Source: Pseudomonas sp. Root562
GTDB lineage: Bacteria > Pseudomonadota > Gammaproteobacteria > Pseudomonadales > Pseudomonadaceae
Assembly: GCF_001427125.1 (NCBI RefSeq)
Contig: NZ_LMGK01000012.1
Span: forward strand, 55,430 to 119,429
DNA length: 64,000 bases
Direction: 5' to 3'
The notes beneath the pieces are model-generated. The model ran no database searches and was not told the DNA's origin. It saw nothing but the letters and a program-made list of their open reading frames with translations. Below are positions 29,075 through 42,458 of this stretch, in pieces. How positions within the stretch are numbered: position 1 is the stretch's first letter; every line of letters starts with the position of its first letter. The position numbers were made by a program, and so were the translations under genes.

Positions 29075-30070
29075 ATGAATCTACGCATGCCTTCCATTCG
29101 CCACGACGATTGCGATGAACTGGCGGCCCTGTGCAAGGCCGGCGGCGATCCTCTGCGGCTGAATGTTTTACGTGCATTGGCCAACGATTCTTTTGGCGTG
29201 CTGGAACTGGCGCAAATCTTCGGTATTGGCCAGTCGGGCATGAGTCACCACCTCAAGGTATTGGCCCAGGCCGACCTGGTGGCAACCCGCCGCGAAGGCA
29301 ACGCGATCTTCTACCGTCGCGCCCTGCCCCACAGCGACTTGCTGGGCGGCAAATTGCACGCAGCCTTGCTCGAAGAAGTGGATGACTTGAGCTTGCCGGT
29401 CGAAGTGCAGGCACGGATCGCCCAGGTCCACGGGCAACGTGCCGCGGCCAGCCAGGATTTTTTCTCGCGGGTCGCGGAGAAATTTCGCGCCCAGCAAGAC
29501 TTGATCGCCGGCCTGCCGCAATACCGCGATAGCGTGGTGGCGCTGCTCGACAAGCTGGGTTTCAGTGAAGGCAGTACAGCCATCGAAGTCGGCCCGGGCG
29601 ACGGTTCCTTTCTACCGGAGCTGGCGGGGCGCTTCTCTCAGGTCACCGCTGTGGATAACAGCCCGGCGATGCTTGAACTGGCGCGCCAGGTCTGTGAGCG
29701 CGAAACGCTGACCAACGTCAGCCTGCAACTGGCTGATGCCTTGAACGGCGTCAGCCTCAAGGCTGATTGCGTTGTATTGAACATGGTGCTGCACCATTTC
29801 GCCGCACCAGCCGATGCGCTCAAGCACATGGCCAATCTTCTGCAACCAGGCGGCAGCCTGTTAGTGACCGAGTTATGTAGCCACAACCAGAGTTGGGCCA
29901 AGGAGGCCTGCGGTGATCTCTGGCTGGGGTTTGAACAGGATGATCTGGCCCGTTGGGCCACCGCTGCGGGACTCGTTCCCGGGGAAAGCCTGTACATAGG
30001 CTTACGTAATGGTTTCCAGATTCAGGTCCGACACTTTCAACGGCCGCCTGGCGACACTCACCATCGGTAA
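29075..30070 (+). CDS. SahR-like ArsR regulator with SAM-methyltransferase domain
   Basis: A 331-residue fusion. An N-terminal ArsR winged helix (about residues 12-95, DPLRLNVLRALA and GQSGMSHHLKVLAQADLV) lacks the metal-binding ELCVCDL-type cysteines. The C-terminal class I methyltransferase fold has motif I EVGPGDGSF at 171-179 and NMVLHHFAAP further on. SahR proteins of this design are known to sense S-adenosylhomocysteine and control methionine-cycle genes. Here metK follows 18 bases downstream, and a perfect palindrome lies upstream. The SahR assignment rests on architecture and context. A true methyltransferase role is not excluded. Confidence 0.82.
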   Translation: MNLRMPSIRHDDCDELAALCKAGGDPLRLNVLRALANDSFGVLELAQIFGIGQSGMSHHLKVLAQADLVATRREGNAIFYRRALPHSDLLGGKLHAALLEEVDDLSLPVEVQARIAQVHGQRAAASQDFFSRVAEKFRAQQDLIAGLPQYRDSVVALLDKLGFSEGSTAIEVGPGDGSFLPELAGRFSQVTAVDNSPAMLELARQVCERETLTNVSLQLADALNGVSLKADCVVLNMVLHHFAAPADALKHMANLLQPGGSLLVTELCSHNQSWAKEACGDLWLGFEQDDLARWATAAGLVPGESLYIGLRNGFQIQVRHFQRPPGDTHHR

Positions 30071-30088
30071 ACTCAGGAAAACATCGAG

Positions 30089-31279
<1,191 letters not shown>

Positions 31280-31297
31280 GACTTCCCTGGCTGTACC

Positions 31298-31332
31298 AAA
31301 AGCCCCGCACGGTTCGCCGTGCGGGGCTTTTT
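31298..31332 (+). terminator. Rho-independent terminator of metK
   Basis: A GC-rich stem (AGCCCCGCACGG/CCGTGCGGGGCT) with a TTCG-type loop is followed by TTTTTA, starting 19 bases after the metK stop codon. Confidence 0.93.
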
Positions 31333-31441
31333 ATTGCCTTGCGCTTGCGCTGCTTTCGCGGGCAAGCCAACAGAAATACCCGGCAAAACACCTGCCCTTT
31401 GTGCCAGTCGATACTGACCTAGCCTTCAAGCATCCCAATGA

Positions 31442-33169
<1,728 letters not shown>

Positions 33170-33232
33170 TACCGATGGGCTCAAACAAGCCATCGCCGCA
33201 TCGACAAGACTGCCTTTTCTCCTGGAGTTTTT

Positions 33233-33628
33233 ATGAAATTTCTTCCACCGCTGGCCCTGTTGACCCTGTGCAGCGTAATGGCCGCTCCATTGATCGCTGC
33301 CGAAGACGCACCAGGCCTGACCGGTTGCGCTGCCAAGAAGCAAGGCATCATCAACCAGATCGAGCTGGCAAAATCCCACGGCAATGCCGAGCAGCAGGCC
33401 GGCCTGGAAACGGCGCTCAGCGAAGTCACCGCCAACTGCACCGACGCTTCGCTGAAAAAGGAACGGGAAAACAAGGTGCTGGAGGCCAAGCACGAAGTCA
33501 GCCAGCGTCAGGCCGACCTCGACAAGGCCATGAAAAAAGGCGACCCCGAGAGGATCAACAAGCGTAAAGACAAACTCGCTGAATCCCGCAAGGAATTGCA
33601 GGAAGCCGTGGATGAGCTGGATAAATAA
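33233..33628 (+). CDS. DUF1090 (YqjC-like) periplasmic protein
   Basis: The 131-residue product has a signal peptide (PPLALLTLCSVMAAPLIAA, cleaved near residue 22). The mature part is mostly charged helix with two cysteines (GCAAKKQ and ANCTDAS) and a C-terminal coiled coil rich in K, E and R. This is the DUF1090 pattern, of unknown function and periplasmic. It lies 63 bases after ligB and ends before a hairpin terminator. Confidence 0.83.
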   Translation: MKFLPPLALLTLCSVMAAPLIAAEDAPGLTGCAAKKQGIINQIELAKSHGNAEQQAGLETALSEVTANCTDASLKKERENKVLEAKHEVSQRQADLDKAMKKGDPERINKRKDKLAESRKELQEAVDELDK

Positions 33629-33647
33629 AAATTTTCAAGATCAAAGG

Positions 33648-33685
33648 ATCGCAGGCTTCGGCAGCTCCTACGCTGCGATCTTTTG
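33648..33685. terminator. Hairpin repeat acting as terminator
   Basis: The arms GATCGCAG and CTGCGATC enclose a GGCTTCGGCAGCTCCTACG-type loop and are followed by TTTT. The same arm sequence recurs at 35451-35503, so this is a dispersed repeat placed at transcript ends. Confidence 0.72.
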
Positions 33686-33690
33686 AGCAT

Positions 33691-34140
33691 TCAATGATCC
33701 CGAAACTCTTTATGGCACGCACTACAGGTGTCTTCGACCCTCTGCATCGCCGGCCCCAGAAGACTGGCCTTGTAGGGCTGAACCTTGCTGGCAATCACCA
33801 ACTCACCGGTGGCGGCTTCAAGGGTGCGAGCCAGTTCCTGAAAGCGAGCCTGTTTCTCCCAGACATCGTTCGTGGCGCTGGTATGGTCTTGCTCTCGCAC
33901 CTGTGGAAAGTGTTTCCACGGTTCGTGGGACAGCGCGTCGAGTTTCACCGCGCCGTCAGCGAATTTTTCCCCATCGAAGGGAATACGGCCACGCAACATG
34001 CCACCCAGGTCTTCGCCGGTCTTGAGCATTTGCTTGAAAATGGCCTTGCGCTGGCCAAGTGGCGAATTGGGGTCGACGCCGCCACAAGCGGACAACGTCA
34101 GGCAGGCCAGCAATACAATGGAAAGTCTTTTAAAAGTCAT
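33691..34140 (-). CDS. Cytochrome c556/c'-like lipoprotein
   Basis: Envelope monohaem cytochrome of the four-helix c' fold, role unknown. The 149-residue product has a lipoprotein signal ending at LTLSAC (cysteine about residue 19) and one haem site, CSACH, very near the C-terminus, the usual place for this fold. The helix before it (AMQRVEDTCSACHKEFRDH) fits the PF01322 pattern. It is divergent from mltA across 128 bases. Confidence 0.85.
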   Translation of the reverse strand: MTFKRLSIVLLACLTLSACGGVDPNSPLGQRKAIFKQMLKTGEDLGGMLRGRIPFDGEKFADGAVKLDALSHEPWKHFPQVREQDHTSATNDVWEKQARFQELARTLEAATGELVIASKVQPYKASLLGPAMQRVEDTCSACHKEFRDH

Positions 34141-34268
34141 GGTGGCTTCAGGTCACGGGAAACGGCGGCCAGTATCCCCGCGTCATCGGCAAACACCAAT
34201 AGCCCTAATATCAATACGGGTTGCATGAGCGCATGGAGCACTCTGGCAATCGGTAAAGGAATCACTCC

Positions 34269-35441
34269 ATGAACAGCCGTTTCAAGGCATGGCGTCACAG
34301 CCTGACCTGGACGTTGCCGATGGTGGCCCTGCTTGCAGGTTGCACCGGTGGCGACAAGCAACAACCGAAAACCCATGCGCTGGCCACTTACTCCAGTGCC
34401 ACATGGGAAGCTCTGCCTGCGGTAACCGACAGCGACCTGGTGGCCGGTTTCGGTTCCTGGCGCAGCGCCTGCACCCGGCTCAAAGCTGATCCGGTTTGGG
34501 GAAGCACCTGCGCGGCGGCGGCCAACGTACCGCAAACCGCGAATGAAATTCGCGGCTTTCTCAAACAGAACCTGGACGTCTACGGCCTGCGCGCTGCCAA
34601 TGACAATCCCAACGGTTTGATCACCGGTTACTACGAACCGGTCTATCCCGGCAGCCTGACCCAGACCAGCGTTGCCAATGTGCCGGTATATGGCGTACCC
34701 GATGACATGATCATCGTCGCGCTGGACAGCCTCTACCCTGAACTCAAAGGCAAGCGCCTGCGTGGTCGCCTCGAAGGGCGAGTGCTCAAGCCTTACGACG
34801 ATGCAGCGACCATCGAAACCAAAGGCGTCAAGGCACCCGTAGTCGCCTGGCTGACCGATCCGATGAACCTTCAATTCCTGCAAATCCAGGGTTCCGGTCG
34901 TATCCAGCTCGACAACGGCCGCCAGCTACGCATTGCCTATGCCGACCAGAACGGGCATCCGTATCGGCCCATCGGCCGCTGGCTGGTGGAGCAAGGCGAG
35001 CTGAAAAAAGAAGAGGTGACCATGGGCGCGATCAGCGATTGGGCCAAGGCCAATCCGTCGCGCATCCCCGAACTGCTCGGCAGTAACCCCAGTTACGTAT
35101 TCTTCACCCGAAACCCGGACAGCAATGAAGGGCCGCGCGGCTCGCTCAATGTTCCGTTGACCGCTGGCTACAGCGCTGCGGTGGATCGCAAAGTGATTCC
35201 GTTGGGCAGCCTGTTATGGTTATCCACCACCAAACCGGACGGTACCGCTCTGGTTCGACCGGTCGCAGCACAAGACACTGGCGGCGCGATTACCGGTGAA
35301 GTGCGAGCGGACCTGTTCTGGGGCACCGGCGAGGCGGCCGGACAACTGGCGGGGGACATGAAGCAACAGGGACAAATCTGGATGCTCTGGCCCAAAGGTG
35401 CGGCGCTGCCGCAAGTGCCACAGGTGGCCGACAAGCTCTAA
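34269..35441 (+). CDS. mltA: MltA: membrane-bound lytic murein transglycosylase A
   Basis: Outer-membrane lipoprotein that cuts peptidoglycan between MurNAc and GlcNAc, leaving 1,6-anhydro ends. The 390-residue product has a lipobox (VALLAGC, cysteine about residue 25) and the MltA domain: GLITGYYEPVYPGS, IQGSGRIQLDNG, NPSYVFF. The 3D-type C-terminal region follows with the catalytic aspartate in AAQDTGGAITGEVRADLFWG. It is longer than E. coli MltA (365) but has the same order. The ATG at 34269 follows AAAGGA. Confidence 0.94.
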   Translation: MNSRFKAWRHSLTWTLPMVALLAGCTGGDKQQPKTHALATYSSATWEALPAVTDSDLVAGFGSWRSACTRLKADPVWGSTCAAAANVPQTANEIRGFLKQNLDVYGLRAANDNPNGLITGYYEPVYPGSLTQTSVANVPVYGVPDDMIIVALDSLYPELKGKRLRGRLEGRVLKPYDDAATIETKGVKAPVVAWLTDPMNLQFLQIQGSGRIQLDNGRQLRIAYADQNGHPYRPIGRWLVEQGELKKEEVTMGAISDWAKANPSRIPELLGSNPSYVFFTRNPDSNEGPRGSLNVPLTAGYSAAVDRKVIPLGSLLWLSTTKPDGTALVRPVAAQDTGGAITGEVRADLFWGTGEAAGQLAGDMKQQGQIWMLWPKGAALPQVPQVADKL

Positions 35442-35450
35442 AAGCAAAGA

Positions 35451-35503
35451 ATCGCAGGCTTCGCCCGGACGATGCACGAGCTGGCGCAGCCTGCGATCTT
35501 TTG
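35451..35503. terminator. Hairpin repeat after mltA
   Basis: The arms ATCGCAGGCT and AGCCTGCGAT enclose about 28 bases and are followed by CTTTT. They are related to the hairpin at 33648-33685. It separates convergent mltA and the MAPEG gene. Confidence 0.7.
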
Positions 35504-35513
35504 ATATTGTTAT

Positions 35514-35897
35514 TTAAGCCGACACCACAAAGAAACTCACGATCAACCCCATCCCGACAAACCACATCAACGACCGCAGCATCGCCAGATCCGTCAGATA
35601 GAAAATGATGTAAAGCAGACGGCTGGTGATGAACAACACCGACAGCACGTTGATCGTCACCAATTCGGCATTGCCGGCCAGGTGCGCCACGATCACTGCC
35701 GCGGCAAATGCCGGCGTCACTTCGAAACTGTTCAACTGCGCCGCGTTCGCCCGCCTGCCCAAGCCTTCCAGAGAATCGAGAAACCCGCGTGGATCACGAT
35801 TGTGTCTCAACCCGTACCCGCCGCTGACTTTCGCCACAGCCGTACACACATAAGGCAGGAAAATCGCGATCAAAATGCACCATAGAGCAACCGTCAT
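35514..35897 (-). CDS. MAPEG-family membrane protein
   Basis: The 127-residue product has four hydrophobic helices and the MAPEG hallmark region in its second half of helix 1-loop: NRDPRGFLDSLEGLGRRANAAQLNSFE. Eukaryotic MAPEG proteins are glutathione- or eicosanoid-handling enzymes. Bacterial members of this size are mostly uncharacterised. It is 32 bases downstream of the EamA gene on the same strand. Confidence 0.83.
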   Translation of the reverse strand: MTVALWCILIAIFLPYVCTAVAKVSGGYGLRHNRDPRGFLDSLEGLGRRANAAQLNSFEVTPAFAAAVIVAHLAGNAELVTINVLSVLFITSRLLYIIFYLTDLAMLRSLMWFVGMGLIVSFFVVSA

Positions 35898-35929
35898 AAA
35901 GCAGTCCCTTTTTCACGTTTTCAGAACAG

Positions 35930-36763
35930 TCAGAATTTCATGACCAATATGCCGATCAGCACCAGCCCACAGGCTAAGAGGCGCGGCCTGCCAAAAGGTT
36001 CTTTCAGGTACCGCATGCCGAACAGCACCACCAGTATCACGCTGATCTCGCGCAACGCCGCCGCCTCGGCAATCGACCCCAACTGCATGGCCCACAGCAC
36101 CAGAGCGTAGCTGAACAGCACACAAAACCCGACGGCCAATCCCAGCCGCCACTGTTCACGCCAGAACAACCTGAACGCTGGTCGCTTGCTTACCCAGGCC
36201 AACAGAGGAAACGGCCAGGCGCTGAGCAGCGTCACCCAGACCAGGTAATCCAAGGGGTGTGACCAACGCCGCAGCGCCTGACCGTCAATGAAGGTGTAGC
36301 AACCAATGCACAGACCGATCAACCCCACCACCGGGAGCATCGACCACGGCAGACGCGCCCCCCCTCCGCCCTGCCAGAGCAGGCACAGCATGCCGAGTGG
36401 GATCAGCAGGATTCCGAAGATTTGCTGGTGGGTCAGTACCTCCCCGGCAAATATCAGCGTCAGTGCCAGCACCACCAGGGGTGACAATCCGCGCATCAGC
36501 GGATAGACCAACCCGAGATCGCCAACCCGATACGCCTGGATGAGCAAGTAACGGTAGAGCAACTCGAATGCCGCGGAAGCCAGAATCCACGGCCAGATCT
36601 CCAGCGGCGGCAACGCCACGAACGGCAGCATCACCACAACGAACAGCAAAGCCACGCTGTCCATGCAGGCCACGACCAATAGCCGTTCGGCGCTGAATTT
36701 GATCAGGGTATTCCACGCCGCGTGCAACAGCGCCGCCACCAACACCAGTGCTGTTGCAAGCAC
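35930..36763 (-). CDS. EamA-family (DMT) transporter
   Basis: Inner-membrane transporter of the drug/metabolite superfamily, about ten helices, substrate unknown. The 277-residue product shows the two EamA repeats: ALLHAAWNTLIKFSAERLLV in the first and ALREISVILVVLFGMRYLKEPFGRPRL in the second. I chose the GTG at 36763 because AAGGAG precedes it with a six-base spacer. The longer frame to 36844 would start inside the REP-like pair. Confidence 0.84.
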   Translation of the reverse strand: MLATALVLVAALLHAAWNTLIKFSAERLLVVACMDSVALLFVVVMLPFVALPPLEIWPWILASAAFELLYRYLLIQAYRVGDLGLVYPLMRGLSPLVVLALTLIFAGEVLTHQQIFGILLIPLGMLCLLWQGGGGARLPWSMLPVVGLIGLCIGCYTFIDGQALRRWSHPLDYLVWVTLLSAWPFPLLAWVSKRPAFRLFWREQWRLGLAVGFCVLFSYALVLWAMQLGSIAEAAALREISVILVVLFGMRYLKEPFGRPRLLACGLVLIGILVMKF

Positions 36764-36793
36764 GGCCCACTCCTTCTTGTTTTCACCGAAAGC

Positions 36794-36888
36794 TCCCGTA
36801 GGAGCGAGGCTTGCCCGCGAACCAGTCGCCTCGGTGCAAATCATAAACCGCGTTATCGTTCTTCGCGGGCAAGCCTCGTTCCTACGAA
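36794..36888. repeat. REP-like inverted pair, GTAGGAGCGAGGCTTGC family
   Basis: Facing GTAGGAGCGAGGCTTGCCCG and CGGGCAAGCCTCGTTCCTAC halves are separated by about 50 bases in the gap between the divergent EamA and MFS genes. A close relative sits at 41401-41490. Confidence 0.88.
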
Positions 36889-37070
36889 GAGCAGGTAGAG
36901 AATTGATTCGCGATATGTCAGTGGCTGTTTATACTGCAGGCGACCACGCCGCACTCAGTTGCGCACAGACTAATTCCAATAAAATCTGCCCTGGCCGCTC
37001 TCATCGAGAACGGACCCTGGCATGTGTATGCCTGATCAGAGCGTCAAGACTACCGACAGAGACCTTGCGC

Positions 37071-38240
37071 ATGCCACTCGCTTTGCTTGCCCTCGCTGTT
37101 GCCGCATTCGGCATCGGCACCACCGAATTCGTCATCATGGGCCTGCTGCCCGATGTCGCCCGCGACCTTGCCGTGAGCATTCCCCACGCCGGATTGCTGA
37201 TCACCGGTTATGCCTTGGGCGTGGTGTTCGGTGCGCCAATCCTCGCAATCGGCACCGCCAACATGCCCCGCAAGGCCACGCTGCTGGGCATGACACTGAT
37301 GTTCATCCTCGGCAACATGCTTTGCGCCCTGGCACCGAATTACGCCACGCTGATGGCCGCTCGGGTGGTAACGGCGCTGTGCCACGGAGCGTTCTTCGGC
37401 ATCGGCTCGGTTGTAGCCGCCGGACTGGTCGCACCGAACAAGCGCGCCCAGGCGATTGCCATGATGTTCACCGGCCTGACCCTGGCCAACGTGCTGGGCG
37501 TGCCGTTAGGCACCGCACTCGGACAATATGCCGGATGGCGCTCGACGTTCTGGGCGGTGTCGGTCATCGGTGTCATTGCCGCCCTTGCCCAATGGTTGTG
37601 GCTGCCGAAAAACATCGCAATGGACAAAGCCAACCTTGCCAGTGAGTTCAAGGTGCTGGGCAAGCCCAACGTGCTGTTGGCCCTGGGCATGAGCGTCTTG
37701 GCCTCGACCAGCCTGTTCAGCGTGTTCACCTACATCGCGCCGATCCTGCAAGACATCACTGGCGTCAGCCCCCATGGCGTGACGATCATGTTGCTGCTGT
37801 TCGGTGTGGGTCTGACTGTGGGCAGCATGCTCGGCGGACGCTTGGCCGACAGTCGCTTGCTGCCTTCGCTGGTCGGCATGGCATTGGCTGTGGTGCTGGT
37901 ACTGGCCGCCTTCAGCCAGACCAGCCATTCGGTTGTCCCGGCAGCGATCACGCTGGTGCTGTGGGGAATCTTTGCCTTTGCCCTGTGCCCGATCCTGCAA
38001 CTGCTGATCATCGATCAAGCCCATGAAGCGCCCAACCTTGGCTCGACGCTAAACCAAAGTGCGTTCAATCTCGGCAATGCGGCGGGTGCCTGGATTGGCG
38101 GACTGGTCGTCGCCAGCGGAGCCGATCTGGCAGACCTGCCCTGGACCGGCGCACTGGTGAGCGGCTTGACCGTGCTGACCGCGCTGTTTTTCATCTACCT
38201 GCAACGACGCCATACCGCCACAGTCAACGTTCCCGGCTGA
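37071..38240 (+). CDS. MFS transporter, DHA1 family, AraJ/YdhP-like
   Basis: Inner-membrane 12-helix exporter of the DHA1 group. The 389-residue product opens MPLALLALAVAAFGIGTTEFVIMGLLPDVA (given here as a run in two parts: TTEFVIMGLLPDVARDL is the diagnostic AraJ-type helix 1 end). It also has motif C-like GVPLGTALGQYAGW in helix 5. The ATG at 37071 is the first start that leaves no hydrophilic N-terminal extension; the frame is open far upstream but non-coding. The substrate is unknown. It ends exactly against the stop of the convergent FNT gene. Confidence 0.85.
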   Translation: MPLALLALAVAAFGIGTTEFVIMGLLPDVARDLAVSIPHAGLLITGYALGVVFGAPILAIGTANMPRKATLLGMTLMFILGNMLCALAPNYATLMAARVVTALCHGAFFGIGSVVAAGLVAPNKRAQAIAMMFTGLTLANVLGVPLGTALGQYAGWRSTFWAVSVIGVIAALAQWLWLPKNIAMDKANLASEFKVLGKPNVLLALGMSVLASTSLFSVFTYIAPILQDITGVSPHGVTIMLLLFGVGLTVGSMLGGRLADSRLLPSLVGMALAVVLVLAAFSQTSHSVVPAAITLVLWGIFAFALCPILQLLIIDQAHEAPNLGSTLNQSAFNLGNAAGAWIGGLVVASGADLADLPWTGALVSGLTVLTALFFIYLQRRHTATVNVPG

Positions 38241-39128
38241 TCACTTCTTGACGTCCTGCGGATCCGAGGTCTGTTTTCGATCCGCAGGCTCCTTGGGCGC
38301 TCCGCTTTCACTGCGAATTTGCGCATGGCTGATCAAGGCGAAGATAAAACTGCCACCGACGATGTTCCCCGCCAGTGTCGGTCCGGCAAACACCAGCCAG
38401 AAATCACTCCACGGCAATTCGCCGGCAAATACCAGGTAAGAAACCTCCAGCGAACCCACCACGATGTGAGTGAAATCTCCCAAGGCCATGAGATAGGTGA
38501 TGAGGATGATGATCCACATCTTGGCGCTTTCCATGGACGGGATCATCCAGACCATGGTGGCGATCATCCATCCGGAAACAATGCCTTTGGCGAACATCTT
38601 GCTGGGGTCGTTTTCCATGATCTTGCGGCCGATGTCGAGGAAGGCCACATCGGTTTTGCTGTCGAAGATCGGCAGTTCCAGCATGACGTACGCCACCAGC
38701 AAGGTACCGCAGAGATTGCCCACCAGCACCACCCCCCATAACCGCAGCAATCGACCGAAGTTGCCCAGCGTGGGCTTGCTCATGATCGGTAGCACGGCGG
38801 TCAGGGTGTTTTCGGTGAACAGTTGCTGACGGGCGAGAATGACCGCCAGGAACCCGGCGCAGTAGCCGAAACTGGCGATCACCTTGAACCCTTCGCCATC
38901 TGGCAGGCGTGAATTGAGCAAGCCCATGGCCATGAGCGACAGGCCCATGGTCAGGCCTGCGGCCAGCGCCGACCACCATAGCGCGGCCACGCTGCGTTCG
39001 AGTTCCTGATCGCCCTGGGTGCGGATGATTTCGTGAAGTACCGCCGCACGTGGCGGCTGGTTTTTTTCGACCTCATGCTGCTCTTTTGGCGAGAGGTCGG
39101 GGGTCTTGCCGTCTTTTTTAGTGTCCAT
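38241..39128 (-). CDS. Formate/nitrite transporter (FNT) family channel, YfdC-like
   Basis: Pentameric aquaporin-like anion channel family. The 295-residue product has a charged cytosolic N-terminus (MDTKKDGKTPDLSPKEQHEVEK, residues 1-40), then six hydrophobic helices. Family features include LARQQLFTENTLTAVLP (second helix break) and GGSFIFALISHAQ at the end. It also has a hydrophilic C-tail. The length and N-terminal extension fit the YfdC branch rather than FocA. The start at 39128 was chosen over open frame upstream. No formate or nitrite enzymes are adjacent. Confidence 0.86.
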   Translation of the reverse strand: MDTKKDGKTPDLSPKEQHEVEKNQPPRAAVLHEIIRTQGDQELERSVAALWWSALAAGLTMGLSLMAMGLLNSRLPDGEGFKVIASFGYCAGFLAVILARQQLFTENTLTAVLPIMSKPTLGNFGRLLRLWGVVLVGNLCGTLLVAYVMLELPIFDSKTDVAFLDIGRKIMENDPSKMFAKGIVSGWMIATMVWMIPSMESAKMWIIILITYLMALGDFTHIVVGSLEVSYLVFAGELPWSDFWLVFAGPTLAGNIVGGSFIFALISHAQIRSESGAPKEPADRKQTSDPQDVKK

Positions 39129-39201
39129 GGGGCTCCTGAACCGCAGGGGTGCGATGTTGTTACGACCCGCGTGGTTCAGGTTCCGTTCTGCTGGCCCGCC
39201 G

Positions 39202-39606
39202 TTATTCGACGCTGGCGTCATCCTTGAACTGATCCTTGACGTACTTGATCTCGGTCCGGCCATGGGGCGCGGGCAAGCCGTCCTCACCCAGGTTGACGAA
39301 GACCATCTTCTCGACCGTCAGAATGCTTTTGCGGGTGATCTTGTTGCGCACTTCGCAAGTCAGGGTGATCGAGGTGCGGCCGAATTCGGTCGCCGTGATG
39401 CCCAGCTCGATAATGTCGCCCTGGCGCGAGGCACTGACGAAGTTGATTTCTGAAATATATTTGGTGACCACGCGCTGGTTGCCCAACTGGACGATGGCGT
39501 AAATGGCCGCCTCTTCGTCGATCCAGCGCAGAAGACTGCCCCCGAACAACGTGCCGTTGGGGTTGAGGTCTTCGGGTTTAACCCATTTGCGTGTGTGGAA
39601 ATTCAT
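39202..39606 (-). CDS. Hotdog-fold acyl-CoA thioesterase, YciA-like
   Basis: Hydrolyses acyl-CoA esters. The 134-residue product has the conserved NPNGTLFGGSLLRWIDEEAAI helix start (shown as NPNGTLFGG and RWIDE), where the Asn-X-Asn/Gly and Asp/Glu residues of the active site lie. A single hotdog domain (SEINFVSASRQGDIIELG) completes it. The start at 39606 has GGGAG upstream. It is divergent from ahcY. Confidence 0.86.
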   Translation of the reverse strand: MNFHTRKWVKPEDLNPNGTLFGGSLLRWIDEEAAIYAIVQLGNQRVVTKYISEINFVSASRQGDIIELGITATEFGRTSITLTCEVRNKITRKSILTVEKMVFVNLGEDGLPAPHGRTEIKYVKDQFKDDASVE

Positions 39607-39725
39607 ATTCACTCCCGAGCGTCTTGCCAAATGATGCCCATCATCATGGCAGAGCCCGACCTGGAGCTCTATCAGGCATCGCCTATGGCTTCGATTACCG
39701 TTCGGACATTGACCAACAGAAACGC

Positions 39726-41340
<1,615 letters not shown>

Positions 41341-41400
41341 TTGGTTCCTGCTGTCCGCTTCCTCAAGGGGAGCGGACTCATGCAGGAAACACGCGCGCTC

Positions 41401-41490
41401 TGTAGGAGCGAAGCTTGCTCGCGAACGCTTCACCCCGGGGTTTCTGAAACGCCGCGGCGCATGCTTCGCGAGCAAGCTTCGCTCCTACAG
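41401..41490. repeat. REP-like inverted pair between ahcY and metF
   Basis: Facing TGTAGGAGCGAAGCTTGCTC and GAGCAAGCTTCGCTCCTACA halves, perfectly complementary over about 25 bases, are separated by about 40 bases. Related to 36794-36888. Confidence 0.92.
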
Positions 41491-41536
41491 AGAACGTAGC
41501 GTCCTGCAAGGCTTATACGCTTCCAAGGATATGACC

Positions 41537-42382
41537 ATGTCCCAAGACCGTCGCTACAGCTTCGAATTCTTCCCGACGAAGACCGATGCTGGGCATGAAA
41601 AGCTGCTCGCCACTGCTCGCCAGCTGGCCACTTACAATCCCGACTTTTTCTCCTGCACCTACGGCGCCGGTGGTTCGACCCGTGATCGCACGCTGAACAC
41701 CGTTTTGCAGTTGGAAAGCGAAGTCAAGGTACCTGCCGCTCCGCACCTGTCTTGCGTCGGCGACAGCAAGGCCGACCTGCGCGGCCTGCTGAGCCAGTAC
41801 AAGGCGGCCGGCATCAAGCGTATCGTTGCCCTGCGCGGTGACCTGCCTTCCGGCATGGGTATGGCCAGCGGCGAAATGCGTCACGCCAACGACCTGGTTG
41901 ATTTCATTCGTGAAGAGACCGGCGACCATTTCCACATCGAAGTCGCGGCTTACCCGGAAATGCATCCGCAAGCGCGCAATTTCGAGGACGATATCGCTAA
42001 CTTCGTGCGCAAGGCCAACGCTGGCGCCAACAGTGCGATCACCCAATACTTCTTCAACGCCGACAGCTACTTCTATTTTGTCGAGCGTGTGCGGGCGTTG
42101 GGCGTGAACATCCCGATCGTCCCGGGAATCATGCCGATCACCAACTACAGCAAACTGGCGCGCTTCTCCGATGCCTGCGGGGCGGAAATCCCGCGCTGGA
42201 TCCGCAAGCAACTGGAAGCCTACGGTGACGACACGCCAAGCATTCAGCGCTTCGGCGAGCAGGTCATTACCGAAATGTGTGAGCGCCTGTTACAAGGTGG
42301 CGCACCGGGCCTGCATTTCTATACCCTGAACCAGGCAGAAGCCAGCCTGGCTGTGTGGAACAACCTGAAGCTGCCTCGCTGA
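41537..42382 (+). CDS. metF: Methylenetetrahydrofolate reductase
   Basis: FAD-dependent reduction of methylene-THF to methyl-THF, the methyl donor for homocysteine remethylation. The 281-residue product has SFEFFPTKTDAGHEKL at the N-terminus, the catalytic glutamate region FEFFP, TYGAGGSTRD, and the folate-binding VPGIMPITNYSKLARF. I chose the second ATG (41537, MSQDRRYSFEF), which has AAGGAT at a six-base spacing. The ATG at 41531 abuts the ribosome site. Context with ahcY matches the methionine cycle. Confidence 0.96.
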   Translation: MSQDRRYSFEFFPTKTDAGHEKLLATARQLATYNPDFFSCTYGAGGSTRDRTLNTVLQLESEVKVPAAPHLSCVGDSKADLRGLLSQYKAAGIKRIVALRGDLPSGMGMASGEMRHANDLVDFIREETGDHFHIEVAAYPEMHPQARNFEDDIANFVRKANAGANSAITQYFFNADSYFYFVERVRALGVNIPIVPGIMPITNYSKLARFSDACGAEIPRWIRKQLEAYGDDTPSIQRFGEQVITEMCERLLQGGAPGLHFYTLNQAEASLAVWNNLKLPR

Positions 42383-42403
42383 CAGGTCCCATGCGCGTAC
42401 ACA

Positions 42404-42430
42404 GGCCCTCTACGGAGGGCCTTCTACTTT
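42404..42430 (+). terminator. Weak terminator after metF
   Basis: Stem GGCCCTC/GAGGGCC with a four-base loop, followed by TTCTACTTT rather than a clean T-run. Confidence 0.6.
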
Positions 42431-42458
42431 CAAAAGAACCACGGAAACCTGCAGTTCA

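Noticed and set aside
36663-37070. N-terminal extension of the AraJ-like transporter by 136 residues
   Set aside because: The extension crosses a REP-like pair and the opposite-strand gene, and the family N-terminus begins at the ATG at 37071.
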